A stretch of DNA of 64,000 nucleotides from Pasteurella sp030783905 (GCA_051122655.1 CP182107.1:1488001-1552000); one strand, 5' to 3'. Shown: positions 44,254 to 53,840, counted from the stretch's first letter. Made by a program: numbers and translations. The notes: generated by a model from the letters alone, not told the origin.

Positions 44254-45993
44254 ATGTGGATAAAAACAAGCAAACAATATCGAGAAGACACCTCACGAAA
44301 AATTTCGTGGGGACATTGGTTTGCATTTTTCAATATTTTATGGGCAATTATGCTTGGCGCACGCTACGCCTTTATTATCGACTGGCCAGATACGTTTCTC
44401 GGTAAACTGTACTTTTTCATTAGCCTTTTAGGTCACTTCAGCTTTATTGTCTTTGCGCTTTATCTGCTGTTCATTTTCCCACTCAGTTTTCTGATCAAAA
44501 ATGACCGCACTTTTCGTGGTATTACCGTCATCCTGACGACCATTGGCGCGACGCTCTTACTGGTCGATAGTGAAGTGTTTTCGCGCTTTAACTTACATTT
44601 ATCCACCGTGGTCTGGAATTTATTGGTCAATCCTGATAACGGTGAGCTGTCTCGGACTTGGCAAATATTCTTTGCCCCTATGCCCTTAATTTTATTAGTA
44701 CAAATGGTATTTTCGCGTTGGTCATGGCAAAAATTACGCAGTTTAGAACGGCAAAAATGGTTAAAAGGGGTCGGGGTCTTTTTTGTCTGCACCTTTATTG
44801 CCACCCACTTAATTTATGCTTGGGCAGATGCCTTTATTTACCGACCAATTACCATGCAACGTTCTAACTTCCCGCTGTCTTATCCGATGACGGCGCGTTC
44901 CTTCTTAGAAAAACACGGTTTCTTAGATAAACAAGAGTATGATCAAATTATTGCGCAACAAGGGCGTTTAGATGCATTAAAAATCAATTACCCAAAACAA
45001 AAACTCAGCTTTGCTACAAGTGCAACACCCAATATGCTCTTAATTACCGTATCGGGATTACGCCACGATGCGATTGATGAAAAAAGCATGCCTCAGTTAG
45101 CCACCTTTGCCAACCAATCGACACAATTTACTAATCACTATAGTAGCGGTAACGATAACAATACTGGTTTAACGGGGCTCTTTTATGGCTTGAGTGCGCA
45201 CTACGTGGACAGCTTACTAAGCAATAAAACAGCCTCTATCTTGATTGAAAAATTAAAACAAGAACAGTATGAACTGGGCCTGTTTTCAAGCACGCAATTT
45301 CATTCGAGCTTATTCCGTCAGGCACTGTTCCCGAGCCTCAGTCCTGCCACACGCAACACCAGTAATCAATCAGAAACTGCACGTTTTAAAACTTGGTTTA
45401 ACCAAGTCAAACACCACAACAAACCGTTTGCCGCTTATTTAAGTTTGCATATCCGTCCAAACTTATCGAAAGAGGCTTATCAATTAGAACTGGCTGAAAT
45501 TGATCGCTTGTTAGGAACGATTTTGCCGGAAGTAGCACTGGATCAAACCTTGGTCGTGATCACCGCAGAACACGGTTATCACTTTACGGATCTGAATACA
45601 AAAACCCTATTGCACTATTTTGGGCGAGACGAAATTCAAGTGCCAATGGTGATCCATTGGAAAGATTTACCTGCTGGAAAAGTCAGTCACTTAACAAGCC
45701 ATATGGACCTATTACCCGCAGTGATGAAACATATTTTTCATGCACAAAACCCCATTTCAGATTACTCACAAGGGCGCGATTTATTCCAGCTCACGCAACC
45801 TGCCGATTGGGTATTAGTCTCAAACTACCGTTGGAATGTGATCATTACGCCTGATGGGACACAATATCATATTGATAAACGTGGCACTTATCAGAAATAC
45901 AATCAAGATAATCAAAAAGAATCCTCTGATCGACCGCCACTCGGCTTATTCTTAGAGGTCTTTAATCAAGAACGTTCATTTATGGAAAAATAA
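44254..45993 (+). CDS. yejM: Inner-membrane LPS-regulator YejM (PbgA/LapC family)
   Basis: The regulator of LpxC proteolysis that balances lipopolysaccharide synthesis with phospholipid. The 579 residues have five N-terminal membrane segments (about 22-190, DUF3413) and a periplasmic sulfatase-like domain from about 250 (TPNMLLITVSGLRHDAID; VVITAEHGYHF). The usual sulfatase nucleophile (Cys/Ser in CXPSR) is replaced, as in this family (SSGNDNNTGLTGLFYG). The link between yejL and yejM is conserved. Confidence 0.95.
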   Translation: MWIKTSKQYREDTSRKISWGHWFAFFNILWAIMLGARYAFIIDWPDTFLGKLYFFISLLGHFSFIVFALYLLFIFPLSFLIKNDRTFRGITVILTTIGATLLLVDSEVFSRFNLHLSTVVWNLLVNPDNGELSRTWQIFFAPMPLILLVQMVFSRWSWQKLRSLERQKWLKGVGVFFVCTFIATHLIYAWADAFIYRPITMQRSNFPLSYPMTARSFLEKHGFLDKQEYDQIIAQQGRLDALKINYPKQKLSFATSATPNMLLITVSGLRHDAIDEKSMPQLATFANQSTQFTNHYSSGNDNNTGLTGLFYGLSAHYVDSLLSNKTASILIEKLKQEQYELGLFSSTQFHSSLFRQALFPSLSPATRNTSNQSETARFKTWFNQVKHHNKPFAAYLSLHIRPNLSKEAYQLELAEIDRLLGTILPEVALDQTLVVITAEHGYHFTDLNTKTLLHYFGRDEIQVPMVIHWKDLPAGKVSHLTSHMDLLPAVMKHIFHAQNPISDYSQGRDLFQLTQPADWVLVSNYRWNVIITPDGTQYHIDKRGTYQKYNQDNQKESSDRPPLGLFLEVFNQERSFMEK

Positions 45994-46052
45994 AGAAGAA
46001 TTGCATTAAAACCAATAGCCAAAACCAATTATATTTTTTAGGTGCAAGCCTT

Positions 46053-46058
46053 TATACT
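46053..46058 (+). promoter_or_regulatory. Possible -10 element upstream of the amidohydrolase leader
   Basis: TATACT lies 30 bases before the small ORF at 46088, with only a weak -35 (TTATAT at 46029-46034, 18-base spacer). If real, the transcript would begin near 46065. Confidence 0.35.
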
Positions 46059-46087
46059 AGCCAACAATTTTTTAGGATAGAAACATA

Positions 46088-46285
46088 ATGTTATTAATTA
46101 AAAATCAGAGAATTTTTCATAACATTGTTACCCCCCTCATCAATCGTCTTAACGCATTGATCTCATGTCTGTTTTTAATGAATAACCGATCCTCATTTAT
46201 TGGGGATTTTTTTATGTCTCGTCTGCCTCACTCTCTTCTCACTTTGACATCCGCACGGAGCGATTATGAAAAACCACGTTCGTAG
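46088..46285 (+). CDS. Possible 65-codon leader ORF before the amidohydrolase gene
   Basis: ATG with AGGAT ten bases upstream, 65 codons, ending 20 bases inside the amidohydrolase gene in another frame. A hairpin with a T tract (46188-46213) falls within it, and a nested ATG at 46214 with GGGGA upstream gives a 23-codon peptide. The sequence has no family resemblance, and half of it is hydrophobic (LNALISCLFLMN). It could be a regulatory leader or non-coding. I rate coding at about one in three. Confidence 0.3.
   Translation: MLLIKNQRIFHNIVTPLINRLNALISCLFLMNNRSSFIGDFFMSRLPHSLLTLTSARSDYEKPRS
46188..46213 (+). terminator. Weak terminator-like hairpin in the amidohydrolase leader
   Basis: GATCCTC pairs with GGGGATT around a 7-base loop (one G-U pair near the loop) and is followed by a run of seven T residues. 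A C-run at 46131-46136 could compete for the GGGG arm. Confidence 0.45.
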
Positions 46286-47255
46286 TTTTAAAACTTATAT
46301 TCGAGATGAAATCATTAAAAAAGGTGGCTGGGTCAATGCACATGCACATGCCGATCGTGCCTTTACCATGACCCCAGAAAAAATCAGTATTTATCATACA
46401 AGTAATTTACAACAAAAATGGGATTTAGTAGATGAAGTCAAACGCACTTCTAGTGTGGATGATTATTACGCACGTTTTTGTCAGTCCATTGAATTAATGA
46501 TTTCTCAAGGGGTGACTGCGTTTGGTACCTTTGTGGATATTGATCCGATCTGTGAAGATCGTGCAATCATTGCAGCCCACAAAGCACGAGAGGTGTACAA
46601 ACACGATATCACCTTAAAATTTGCGAACCAAACCTTGAAAGGTGTGATCGAGCCCACCGCACGAAAATGGTTTGATATCGGTTCAGAAATGGTCGATATG
46701 ATCGGTGGCTTGCCATACCGAGATGAACTGGATTACGGACGTGGTTTAGAGGCGATGGATATCTTGTTAGATACGGCCAAATCCCGTGGCATTATGTGCC
46801 ATGTACATGTGGATCAATTTAACACCCCAAAAGAAAAAGAAACGGAACAGCTCTGTGATAAAACCATTGAACATGGCATGCAAGGTCGAGTCGTCGCGAT
46901 ACACGGTATTTCTATTGGCGCGCACTCAAAAGATTACCGTTACCGTTTATACGAAAAAATGCGCCAAGCACAAATGATGATGATTGCCTGCCCAATGGCG
47001 TGGATTGACAGTAACCGTAAAGAAGATTTAATGCCATTCCACAATGCGCTCACCCCAGCAGACGAAATGATTCCAGAAGGCATTACCGTGGCGATTGGTA
47101 CCGATAATATCTGTGATTACATGGTGCCATTATGTGAAGGGGATATGTGGCAAGAACTCAGCCTATTAGCTGCGGGTTGCCGTTTCCCTGATTTAGATGC
47201 AATGGTGAATATCGCGAGCATCAATGGTCGTAAAGTACTGGGTTTAGACCTGTAA
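46266..47255 (+). CDS. Metal-dependent amidohydrolase, CodA/cytosine-deaminase-like
   Basis: A 329-residue amidohydrolase-superfamily enzyme. Candidate metal ligands are H26 and H28 (NAHAHAD), H181 (CHVHVDQF), H213 (AIHGIS) and D280 (IGTDN), the layout of cytosine deaminase and related purine/pyrimidine or N-acyl hydrolases (COG0402). Sequence outside the motifs is only moderately like E. coli CodA, and the substrate is not certain. The ATG has the ribosome site GGAG six bases upstream. It is followed by an intrinsic terminator and is preceded by an unusual leader. No codB-type transporter is adjacent. Confidence 0.85.
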   Translation: MKNHVRSFKTYIRDEIIKKGGWVNAHAHADRAFTMTPEKISIYHTSNLQQKWDLVDEVKRTSSVDDYYARFCQSIELMISQGVTAFGTFVDIDPICEDRAIIAAHKAREVYKHDITLKFANQTLKGVIEPTARKWFDIGSEMVDMIGGLPYRDELDYGRGLEAMDILLDTAKSRGIMCHVHVDQFNTPKEKETEQLCDKTIEHGMQGRVVAIHGISIGAHSKDYRYRLYEKMRQAQMMMIACPMAWIDSNRKEDLMPFHNALTPADEMIPEGITVAIGTDNICDYMVPLCEGDMWQELSLLAAGCRFPDLDAMVNIASINGRKVLGLDL

Positions 47256-47263
47256 GCCGTCAT

Positions 47264-47293
47264 AAAAAAGCGAACTGAAAAGTTCGTTTTTTT
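47264..47293 (+). terminator. Terminator of the amidohydrolase gene
   Basis: AAAAAAGCGAACT and AGTTCGTTTTTTT form a stem with a GAAA tetraloop, ending in seven T residues, about 10 bases after the stop codon. Confidence 0.9.
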
Positions 47294-47401
47294 GATCAAA
47301 ATATGGCGAAAACAGACCGCACTTTCCACGCTTGCACCACGCAGGCCAACAACAAAGAGCGGTCATGTCTAAACATGCATTACATAAAGAGACAATAAAC
47401 G

Positions 47402-48073
47402 TTACGCAGACACAATTTCTAGCAACTGATCAAAGCGACCAATGCTATAGGTAGGTTGGATCGCACTGTGGTTTTCACGATCGTAATGCAACCAACAGGT
47501 ATCTAAATGCGCATTATGCCCACCTAGAATATCTGAATCTAAATTATCCCCCACCATCAGGACTTTGCGACGATCCGTGACCTTTGCTAAGGCGAGACTA
47601 TGCTCAAAAATGCGTTTATCGGGCTTGGCAATCCCGACTTCTTCAGAGATAGTCACAAACTGGAACCAGTCGCTTAATCCCGTTTTTTCTAAGCGTAATT
47701 TTTGTAAGGTAGTAAAGCCATTGGTGATAATAGCTAAATGCGCATGGTCTTTTAATACCGTTAAGGTGTCCACCACGTTTTCCAGTGGTTTACAAATATC
47801 GGCCATCGCCATCAAATAATGAGCATTGAGTTCAACCGGATTTTTATTCAAACGCTTCGCCCAACTGGCAAAACGGGTAACTTGTAATTGCGTAGCACTA
47901 ATGGTGCCGTTTTGATATTCGACCCAGAGAGGCTTATTCACACGTTGGAATTCGTCAAAATCATCTTGTTGGAATGCTATATCGTAATCAGCAAATAATT
48001 TTTGTAATCCCGCAAATGCATCAAAAGAAAACAAGGTTTCGTCGGCATCAAAAAAAAGCCATTCATATTTCAT
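47402..48073 (-). CDS. yjjG: HAD-family nucleotidase YjjG
   Basis: A 5'-nucleotidase that in E. coli removes phosphate from non-canonical and pyrimidine nucleoside monophosphates. The 223 residues begin with the HAD motif FFDADETLFSF, then TNGF (motif II), KPDKRIFEHSL (motif III) and GDNLDSDILGG (motif IV). Its start overlaps the dusC stop by four bases, so translation is coupled to dusC. Confidence 0.93.
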   Translation of the reverse strand: MKYEWLFFDADETLFSFDAFAGLQKLFADYDIAFQQDDFDEFQRVNKPLWVEYQNGTISATQLQVTRFASWAKRLNKNPVELNAHYLMAMADICKPLENVVDTLTVLKDHAHLAIITNGFTTLQKLRLEKTGLSDWFQFVTISEEVGIAKPDKRIFEHSLALAKVTDRRKVLMVGDNLDSDILGGHNAHLDTCWLHYDRENHSAIQPTYSIGRFDQLLEIVSA

Positions 48074-49011
48074 GACATCATTACTCCATCTATTTTTATG
48101 CGTAATTCCTGTCCATCATGACAGGTTTTAATAAGCTGGAAGAGCGCATTGGCTTGTGGATATGCTTTTTTCAGATAACCTAACCATTGTTTAATCCGGG
48201 CAACATGGTAAAACCCTGTATCAAATTGGTTTTCGGTATGCGCATATTGATGTAAAAGACACAATACCTCAGTCCACGGCATTTTCGCTTGATTGAATTT
48301 CACCACTTGGCTTAAATTCGGAATATTCAAAGCACCGCGCCCAATCATCAAATCTTGGCACCCCGTTTCAGATAAACAGGCTTGCCCTGATTGCCAATCC
48401 CAAATTTCCCCATTCGCAATTACCGGAATGAATAAGCGTTGACGTACTTCATTAATTTTTGCCCAATTAATTCGGTCAGCACGATAGCCATCGGTTTTAG
48501 TACGACCATGAATGGTGATTTCTGTGGCGCCACCTTGCTGCACCGCATCCGCGATTTCAACTGCCTGTGCGGGATCGTCCCAACCTAAGCGCACTTTCAC
48601 ACTGACAGGTAAGGTCGCTGGCACCGCTGCGCGTAAGGCTTTGGTCGCCTGATAAATTAACTCAGGTTGTTTTAATAAGGAGGCACCACCATGACTGCCA
48701 TTGACGGTTTTAGATGGACAACCACAATTTAAGTCAATCCCATGCGAACCTAATTCAATCGCGCGTTGTGCATTTTCTGCGAGCCATTGTGGGTGTTGTC
48801 CTAATAGTTGCACACGCACAGGCGCGCCTGAAGATGTATAACCCTGCTGATAGAGTTCGGGACAAAGCCGATAGAACACTTTGGCAGGAAGAAGCTGATC
48901 CACTACACGCACAAATTCAGAAATACACAAATCATACTGATTCACTTGGGTGAGAAGTTGGCGCACAAAGGGATCTAATACCCCTTGCATCGGAGCAAGA
49001 ATTACGCGCAT
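48070..49011 (-). CDS. dusC: tRNA-dihydrouridine(16) synthase DusC
   Basis: An FMN enzyme reducing uridine in the tRNA D-loop. The 313 residues contain LAPMQGVLDPFVR, the catalytic cysteine in LNCGCPSKTV, NGSHGGASLL, KVRLGW and ANGEIWD. It lacks a longer N-terminal region and fits DusC rather than DusA or DusB. The start overlaps the DUF2238 gene by 10 bases. Confidence 0.93.
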   Translation of the reverse strand: MRVILAPMQGVLDPFVRQLLTQVNQYDLCISEFVRVVDQLLPAKVFYRLCPELYQQGYTSSGAPVRVQLLGQHPQWLAENAQRAIELGSHGIDLNCGCPSKTVNGSHGGASLLKQPELIYQATKALRAAVPATLPVSVKVRLGWDDPAQAVEIADAVQQGGATEITIHGRTKTDGYRADRINWAKINEVRQRLFIPVIANGEIWDWQSGQACLSETGCQDLMIGRGALNIPNLSQVVKFNQAKMPWTEVLCLLHQYAHTENQFDTGFYHVARIKQWLGYLKKAYPQANALFQLIKTCHDGQELRIKIDGVMMS

Positions 49012-49619
49012 GACTTATCCGTTCTTACCACATAAAAAAGTATTAACGCGCTTATCGCCCCAAGCGTATCCGCTAAGATATCTTTTTGCGCATCCCAACT
49101 GTCGCCTTGTGAGCCGAGGAAAGCAATACCGTCTTGACCACCCGCAATCACCGCATACTGCCACTCAATTAATTCGTAGCTCGCTGCCACGCTCATAATA
49201 AAAAACAAGGCAAAAAAGCCGGCTAAAATCGGCCCGCATAGCTGACGACGTAATAACCACTCGGCCATCGGGAAACTATAAAAACCAATAATATAATGTG
49301 CCACACGATCAAAATGATTGCGTTCCTCACCTAACCAAGGTGAAAGCAGTCGGTTTGCCCATTCAAAAGGTACATGCTCAAAAGTATAATGGGCACCAAT
49401 AAGATGTAAAATCATCCATAAGCTCATTAAAAAATAAGCCAGGTTACTGAATTGAAAACGAGAATAGGTTGCCACTAACGCGAAAAAAACAAAAAAGATC
49501 GGCAAGACTTCGGCATACCACACCGCTCGAGAAAACGGTGCGATGCCTGACCAAATCGCCACACTAAGCACAACGCTAGCAAGCAAAATAGGCAACACGG
49601 GCTTAGTGCGCAAGTTCAC
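49002..49619 (-). CDS. DUF2238 membrane protein (YjdF-like)
   Basis: A 205-residue membrane protein with six predicted segments and the DUF2238 signatures HLIGAHYTFEHVPF, NHFDRVAHYIIGF and QGDSWDAQKDILADTLGA. I place the start at the GTG at 49619, which shares a base with the djlA stop (TAGTG) and has AAAGGGTGG upstream; a GTG three codons earlier is possible. Function unknown. Confidence 0.88.
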   Translation of the reverse strand: MNLRTKPVLPILLASVVLSVAIWSGIAPFSRAVWYAEVLPIFFVFFALVATYSRFQFSNLAYFLMSLWMILHLIGAHYTFEHVPFEWANRLLSPWLGEERNHFDRVAHYIIGFYSFPMAEWLLRRQLCGPILAGFFALFFIMSVAASYELIEWQYAVIAGGQDGIAFLGSQGDSWDAQKDILADTLGAISALILFYVVRTDKSCA

Positions 49620-50482
49620 TATTTCCACCCTTTGGTTTTACAAATCAAATCATACGCAGATTGAATTTGTTGGGTTTTCTCTTTCGCCATCTCTAACATT
49701 TCTTTTGGTAAACCTTTCGCCACTAATTTATCTGGGTGATTTTCATTCATTAAACGACGATAGGCTCGTTTCACGGTTGGATGATCATCCGTAGCAGACA
49801 CCCCTAACACTTGATAAGCATCCTCGACCGTCGGACCTGAGGTGGTCTGATAGCCACCATACTGCTGATGTTGTTGATAACCATAATCCCGTTGTTGATA
49901 GCCACCTTGCTGTTGATAGCCTGCACGCGAGAATTGGCGAGCCGCAAATTCCATTGCTAACATTTGCTCAAACTGAAAACGCGACAGCCCTAATTCTTCG
50001 CCCACGACATAAAGCACCTCTTTTTCACTTTGTTCAAGTTGCGCATCCGCGAAAGCGGCTTGAACTTGGACATGTAAAAACATCCGTAACAGATCCGCGC
50101 GTTGTCCACAACCTAAACGAAACTCGCGAATTACTTGGCGTAAAGGGAAATCAGCCGCCTTACCACGCGTAAAGGCTTCTTGAGCCAAACGACGATTCAC
50201 ATCATCTAATTGCATTTGTTGCATTAAATGACTGGCTAATTGAATATCATCTTCCGTTACCCGTCCTTTTGCTTTACTTAAATGTCCTAGCACCGCAAAG
50301 GTCGTTTGCATAAATAAAGATTGGCGTGTGATTTTACTTTTAAAGAAGCTGGAATTCACTGTGCCGAGTTCATACAATTTTTTATCGCCAAGATGCCCTA
50401 AAATCACGCCACAAATGGCGCCAAAAAAGCCCCCTAACTTCCAACCAATAATCAAGCCTAAAAATTTACCGATAAAATTCAT
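49619..50482 (-). CDS. djlA: Membrane-anchored J-domain co-chaperone DjlA
   Basis: A DnaK co-chaperone at the inner membrane. The 287 residues have an N-terminal glycine-rich membrane segment (about 5-30, like the dimerising helix of DjlA), a TerB-like helical domain (about 55-175), a linker rich in Q, G and Y (186-212) and a C-terminal J domain with HPD at 249-251. Order matches E. coli DjlA. The next gene downstream is translationally coupled (TAGTG). Confidence 0.94.
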   Translation of the reverse strand: MNFIGKFLGLIIGWKLGGFFGAICGVILGHLGDKKLYELGTVNSSFFKSKITRQSLFMQTTFAVLGHLSKAKGRVTEDDIQLASHLMQQMQLDDVNRRLAQEAFTRGKAADFPLRQVIREFRLGCGQRADLLRMFLHVQVQAAFADAQLEQSEKEVLYVVGEELGLSRFQFEQMLAMEFAARQFSRAGYQQQGGYQQRDYGYQQHQQYGGYQTTSGPTVEDAYQVLGVSATDDHPTVKRAYRRLMNENHPDKLVAKGLPKEMLEMAKEKTQQIQSAYDLICKTKGWK

Positions 50483-50573
50483 TCTTCCCCTCCGAAAACG
50501 CCAAAGTGCGGTTAGTTAAGTTAAAATAATCTACTCTTCTGAATATTTTCTTAATTCCCACCGCACTTTTATC

Positions 50574-51218
50574 TTATTTCACGCCATATTGCTCACGATA
50601 AGCACGCATTGCCGGTAAATATTGTTGATATTCTGGTGCGAGCTCAATGAACATCATCAAATCATCAAAATCCACAATCGACAACACTTGGCATTGATAA
50701 TCACGCTCCACTTCCTGAATGGCAGAGAGATCGCCTTTGCCTTTTTCTTGACGGTTTAACGCAATCATCACCGCACTCAACTCTGCTTGATGTTGTGCAA
50801 TTAAGGTCATGGATTCACGAATGGCGGTTCCTGCGGTAATCACATCATCCACCAATAAAATTTTTCCGCTCAATCCATAACCAATCAGCTGCCCACCTTC
50901 ACCGTGATCTTTGGCTTCTTTACGGTTAAAGCAAACAGGTTTATCAATTTGAAAGTGATTAAACAAAGCCACTGAAACCGTCGTCGCAATTGGCAACCCT
51001 TTATAAGCTGGACCAAAAATCACATCATATTCCACACCACTGGCTTGAATCGCTTTGGCATAGAACTCTCCTAAACGAGCGAGATCTGCCCCTGTATTAA
51101 AAAGCCCCGCATTAAAAAAATACGGGCTGATTCGGCCTGATTTTAGGGTGAATTCACCAAACTTTAACACCTGACGGCTCAGAGCAAATTGAATAAATTC
51201 CGATTTATAGGCTTCCAT
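50574..51218 (-). CDS. pyrE: Orotate phosphoribosyltransferase
   Basis: Makes orotidine 5'-phosphate from orotate and PRPP. The 214 residues contain VIFGPAYKGLPIA, FNRKEAKDHGEGG and the PRPP motif ILLVDDVITAGTAIRE. Length matches E. coli (213). It follows rph by 12 bases. In E. coli rph-pyrE expression is controlled by attenuation near the rph end; no such terminator is evident in this 12-base gap. Confidence 0.98.
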   Translation of the reverse strand: MEAYKSEFIQFALSRQVLKFGEFTLKSGRISPYFFNAGLFNTGADLARLGEFYAKAIQASGVEYDVIFGPAYKGLPIATTVSVALFNHFQIDKPVCFNRKEAKDHGEGGQLIGYGLSGKILLVDDVITAGTAIRESMTLIAQHQAELSAVMIALNRQEKGKGDLSAIQEVERDYQCQVLSIVDFDDLMMFIELAPEYQQYLPAMRAYREQYGVK

Positions 51219-51230
51219 GATCCCCTCTCT

Positions 51231-51947
51231 CTACTTCGCTAATGCTTGGCGTTGCACATCGAAAATCATCTGACAGCCTTCTTTCGCTAAGGCTAACAAC
51301 GTCAGTAATTCGTCATGACTGAACGGTTCACCTTCTGCTGTGCCTTGTACTTCAATCATCCGCCCATCTTCCATCATCACCACGTTCATATCCGTTTCAG
51401 CAGCAGAATCTTCAACATATTCTAAATCACAAACCGGTACCCCATCCACAATCCCGACCGAAATCGCGGCCACTAAACTCTTAATAGGATTCACTTTTAA
51501 CGTACCATTGGCCACTAAACCTTGAATCGCATCACACAATGCTACACAAGCGCCGGTAATAGAAGCCGTGCGTGTGCCACCGTCCGCTTGAATCACATCA
51601 CAATCCAATGTAATCGAACGTTCACCTAATGCCACTAAATCCACCATCGCGCGTAATGAACGCGCAATTAAACGCTGAATTTCTAACGTCCGACCACCTT
51701 GTTTGCCTTTCGCTGCCTCACGTTGCATCCGACTATGCGTTGAGCGTGGCAACATCCCGTATTCCGCCGTCACCCACCCTTGATTTTGACCTTTTAAAAA
51801 ACGAGGCACTGACTCTTCCACGGTCGCCGTACACAACACTTTCGTGTCACCAAACTCAACTAACACTGAGCCTTCTGCATGTTTTGTATAATGACGAGTA
51901 ATTTTAATTGGGCGCGGCTGATTATTGGCACGTTCATTTGGACGCAT
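51231..51947 (-). CDS. rph: Ribonuclease PH
   Basis: A 3'-5' phosphorolytic exonuclease that trims tRNA ends. The 238-residue full-length protein contains RPNERANNQPRPIKITRHYTKHAEGS-type opening (residues 2-27), SRMQREAAKGKQGGRTLEIQRLI with the catalytic and RNA-binding residues, LDCDVIQADGGTRTASITGA and AAETDMNVVMME. The E. coli K-12 frameshift is absent, so the enzyme should be active. It is transcribed away from yicC across 133 bases. Confidence 0.98.
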   Translation of the reverse strand: MRPNERANNQPRPIKITRHYTKHAEGSVLVEFGDTKVLCTATVEESVPRFLKGQNQGWVTAEYGMLPRSTHSRMQREAAKGKQGGRTLEIQRLIARSLRAMVDLVALGERSITLDCDVIQADGGTRTASITGACVALCDAIQGLVANGTLKVNPIKSLVAAISVGIVDGVPVCDLEYVEDSAAETDMNVVMMEDGRMIEVQGTAEGEPFSHDELLTLLALAKEGCQMIFDVQRQALAK

Positions 51948-52080
51948 AGCTTATTCCTTATAGTTCTTTCTTCTGATAAAAAATTCGCAGTATTTTAGCA
52001 TGCAAACTGACAGAAACGAAATTTACAAGTACAATAGTTTAGTTAAACACGACCTCTTTTATCACAATTAAGGAACTCAC

Positions 52081-52944
52081 ATGATTTATAGTATGACCGC
52101 TTTTGCACGCCTCGAAATCAAACAAGATTGGGGCGATGCCGTGTGGGAAATTCGCTCAGTGAACCAACGCTACTTAGAAACCTTTTTTCGCTTACCTGAG
52201 CAATTTCGTGGTTTAGAAAATACATTACGAGAAAAACTGCGTCAAAAACTGACGCGTGGCAAAATTGAATGTACATTGCGTATTGATAATAAAAAGCAAG
52301 TTGCGACTGAAATCCAGTTAAACAAACCCGTTGCACAGCAAGTGATACAAGCATTACAGTGGATCAAACAACAAGCTGGCGAAGGCGAAATTCAGTTAAA
52401 TGATGTATTACGTTATCCGGGTGTTGTCGAAGTACCTGAACAAGACTTGGATCTGATTAGCCAACAATTACTCAGCGCTTTTGATAACTTATTAACCGAG
52501 TTTATCGCAATGCGTGCTAGAGAGGGCGAAAAATTAAACGCGCTGCTTCAACAACGTTTAGCTGCTGTTGAGGTTGAAGCCAATAAAGTGCGGTCAAAAA
52601 TGCCGGAAATTTTACAATGGCAACGGGATCGCTTATTACAGCGCTTTGACGAAATCCAATTACAAATAGACCCACAACGTCTTGAACAAGAGATGGTGTT
52701 ATTAGCCCAACGGGTTGATGTGGCGGAAGAACTCGATCGTCTTCAATTACACGTCAAAGAAACGAAAGCCATTTTACAAAAAGGCGGGGCTGTGGGTAGA
52801 AAATTGGATTTTATGATGCAAGAACTTAACCGTGAATCCAATACGCTCGCGTCTAAGTCTATCAGCCCAGATGTCACCAATTCTGCTGTTGAACTAAAAG
52901 TCCTGATTGAACAAATGCGTGAGCAAATTCAAAACTTAGAGTAA
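52081..52944 (+). CDS. yicC: YicC family endoribonuclease
   Basis: A member of the YicC family, now seen as ribonucleases that cut small and other RNAs. The 287 residues show MIYSMTAFARLE, WEIRSVNQRYLETFFRLPE, RGKIECTLR, and a C-terminal helix-rich part with GRKLDFMMQELNRESNTLASKS. Divergent from rph, as in E. coli. An uptake signal lies inside the gene near 52585. ygfZ starts 11 bases after. Confidence 0.95.
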   Translation: MIYSMTAFARLEIKQDWGDAVWEIRSVNQRYLETFFRLPEQFRGLENTLREKLRQKLTRGKIECTLRIDNKKQVATEIQLNKPVAQQVIQALQWIKQQAGEGEIQLNDVLRYPGVVEVPEQDLDLISQQLLSAFDNLLTEFIAMRAREGEKLNALLQQRLAAVEVEANKVRSKMPEILQWQRDRLLQRFDEIQLQIDPQRLEQEMVLLAQRVDVAEELDRLQLHVKETKAILQKGGAVGRKLDFMMQELNRESNTLASKSISPDVTNSAVELKVLIEQMREQIQNLE

Positions 52945-52955
52945 GGGAAAAGGAG

Positions 52956-53840
52956 ATGACTTATTCATTATTAACGGAAACCCAAACACATGTGATTTGC
53001 GCGCTCCAACAATATACGCTAGTTGAAATCCAAGGCGAAGATGCCGAAAAATATTTGCAAGGCCAGCTCACTTGCGATGTCAACAAATTAGGTATGGGTG
53101 AATCTACTCTGGCAGCGCATTGTGATGCAAAAGGAAAAATCAATTCGCTTTTTCGTTTAATTCGTACTGCTACGCAAACTTTCTATCTGTTGATCAAAAA
53201 AGGACTTTTACCAACAGCGCTTGAACAATTAAAAAAATATGCGGTTTTTTCTAAAGTCACTTTTACCCCATGTGATTGGCAAATTATTGGCTTAGCGGGA
53301 GAGAAAATCATCAATGCTTGCGATGAAATCGACAGCCAAATACGGGTGACCGTATCCAGTCAGCAACCGCGCGTTATCTTAATCCACCCCACTCCCCTAG
53401 AGTTGCAAGCTAATGCCAGTCATGTAGTCTGGGACTTATTAGACATTCAAGATGGCATCCCCTTATTAAGCCCAGAAACGCAAGGGGAATTTATCCCACA
53501 AGCATTAAATTTACAATGCTTAGAACAAGCAATCTCATTTCAAAAAGGCTGCTATATTGGTCAAGAAATTGTCGCGAGAGCAAAATATCGTGGTGCCAAT
53601 AAACGCGCGATGTTGACCTTTGTCGCACACAGCCAAACGATGCCTGATATCAACAGCGATATTGAAATGCAATTGGAAAACCATTGGCGTAAAACAGGCA
53701 CTATCATTAGTGCGGTTAATTTTGAAGGAACATTATGGTTACAAGTGGTGCTCAATAATCAACTTGAAGAGGATATCTCATTTCGCTTATCCGAACACAC
53801 AACATTAACGCGTGTTCCGTTACCTTATCCACTAAGTTAG
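52956..53840 (+). CDS. ygfZ: Folate-dependent Fe-S cluster protein YgfZ
   Basis: A tetrahydrofolate-binding protein needed for the activity of some Fe-S enzymes such as MiaB. The 294 residues contain the family motif K197-G-C199-Y-I-G-Q-E and GQLTCDVNKL near the N-terminus. Shorter than E. coli YgfZ (326), mainly in loops. It follows yicC by 11 bases and ends at a bidirectional terminator. Confidence 0.92.
   Translation: MTYSLLTETQTHVICALQQYTLVEIQGEDAEKYLQGQLTCDVNKLGMGESTLAAHCDAKGKINSLFRLIRTATQTFYLLIKKGLLPTALEQLKKYAVFSKVTFTPCDWQIIGLAGEKIINACDEIDSQIRVTVSSQQPRVILIHPTPLELQANASHVVWDLLDIQDGIPLLSPETQGEFIPQALNLQCLEQAISFQKGCYIGQEIVARAKYRGANKRAMLTFVAHSQTMPDINSDIEMQLENHWRKTGTIISAVNFEGTLWLQVVLNNQLEEDISFRLSEHTTLTRVPLPYPLS

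Noticed and set aside
50504..50576. Inverted uptake signals between djlA and pyrE as a terminator
   Set aside because: The arms are about 50 bases apart, so a compact hairpin is unlikely, and no proper T tract follows on the minus strand.
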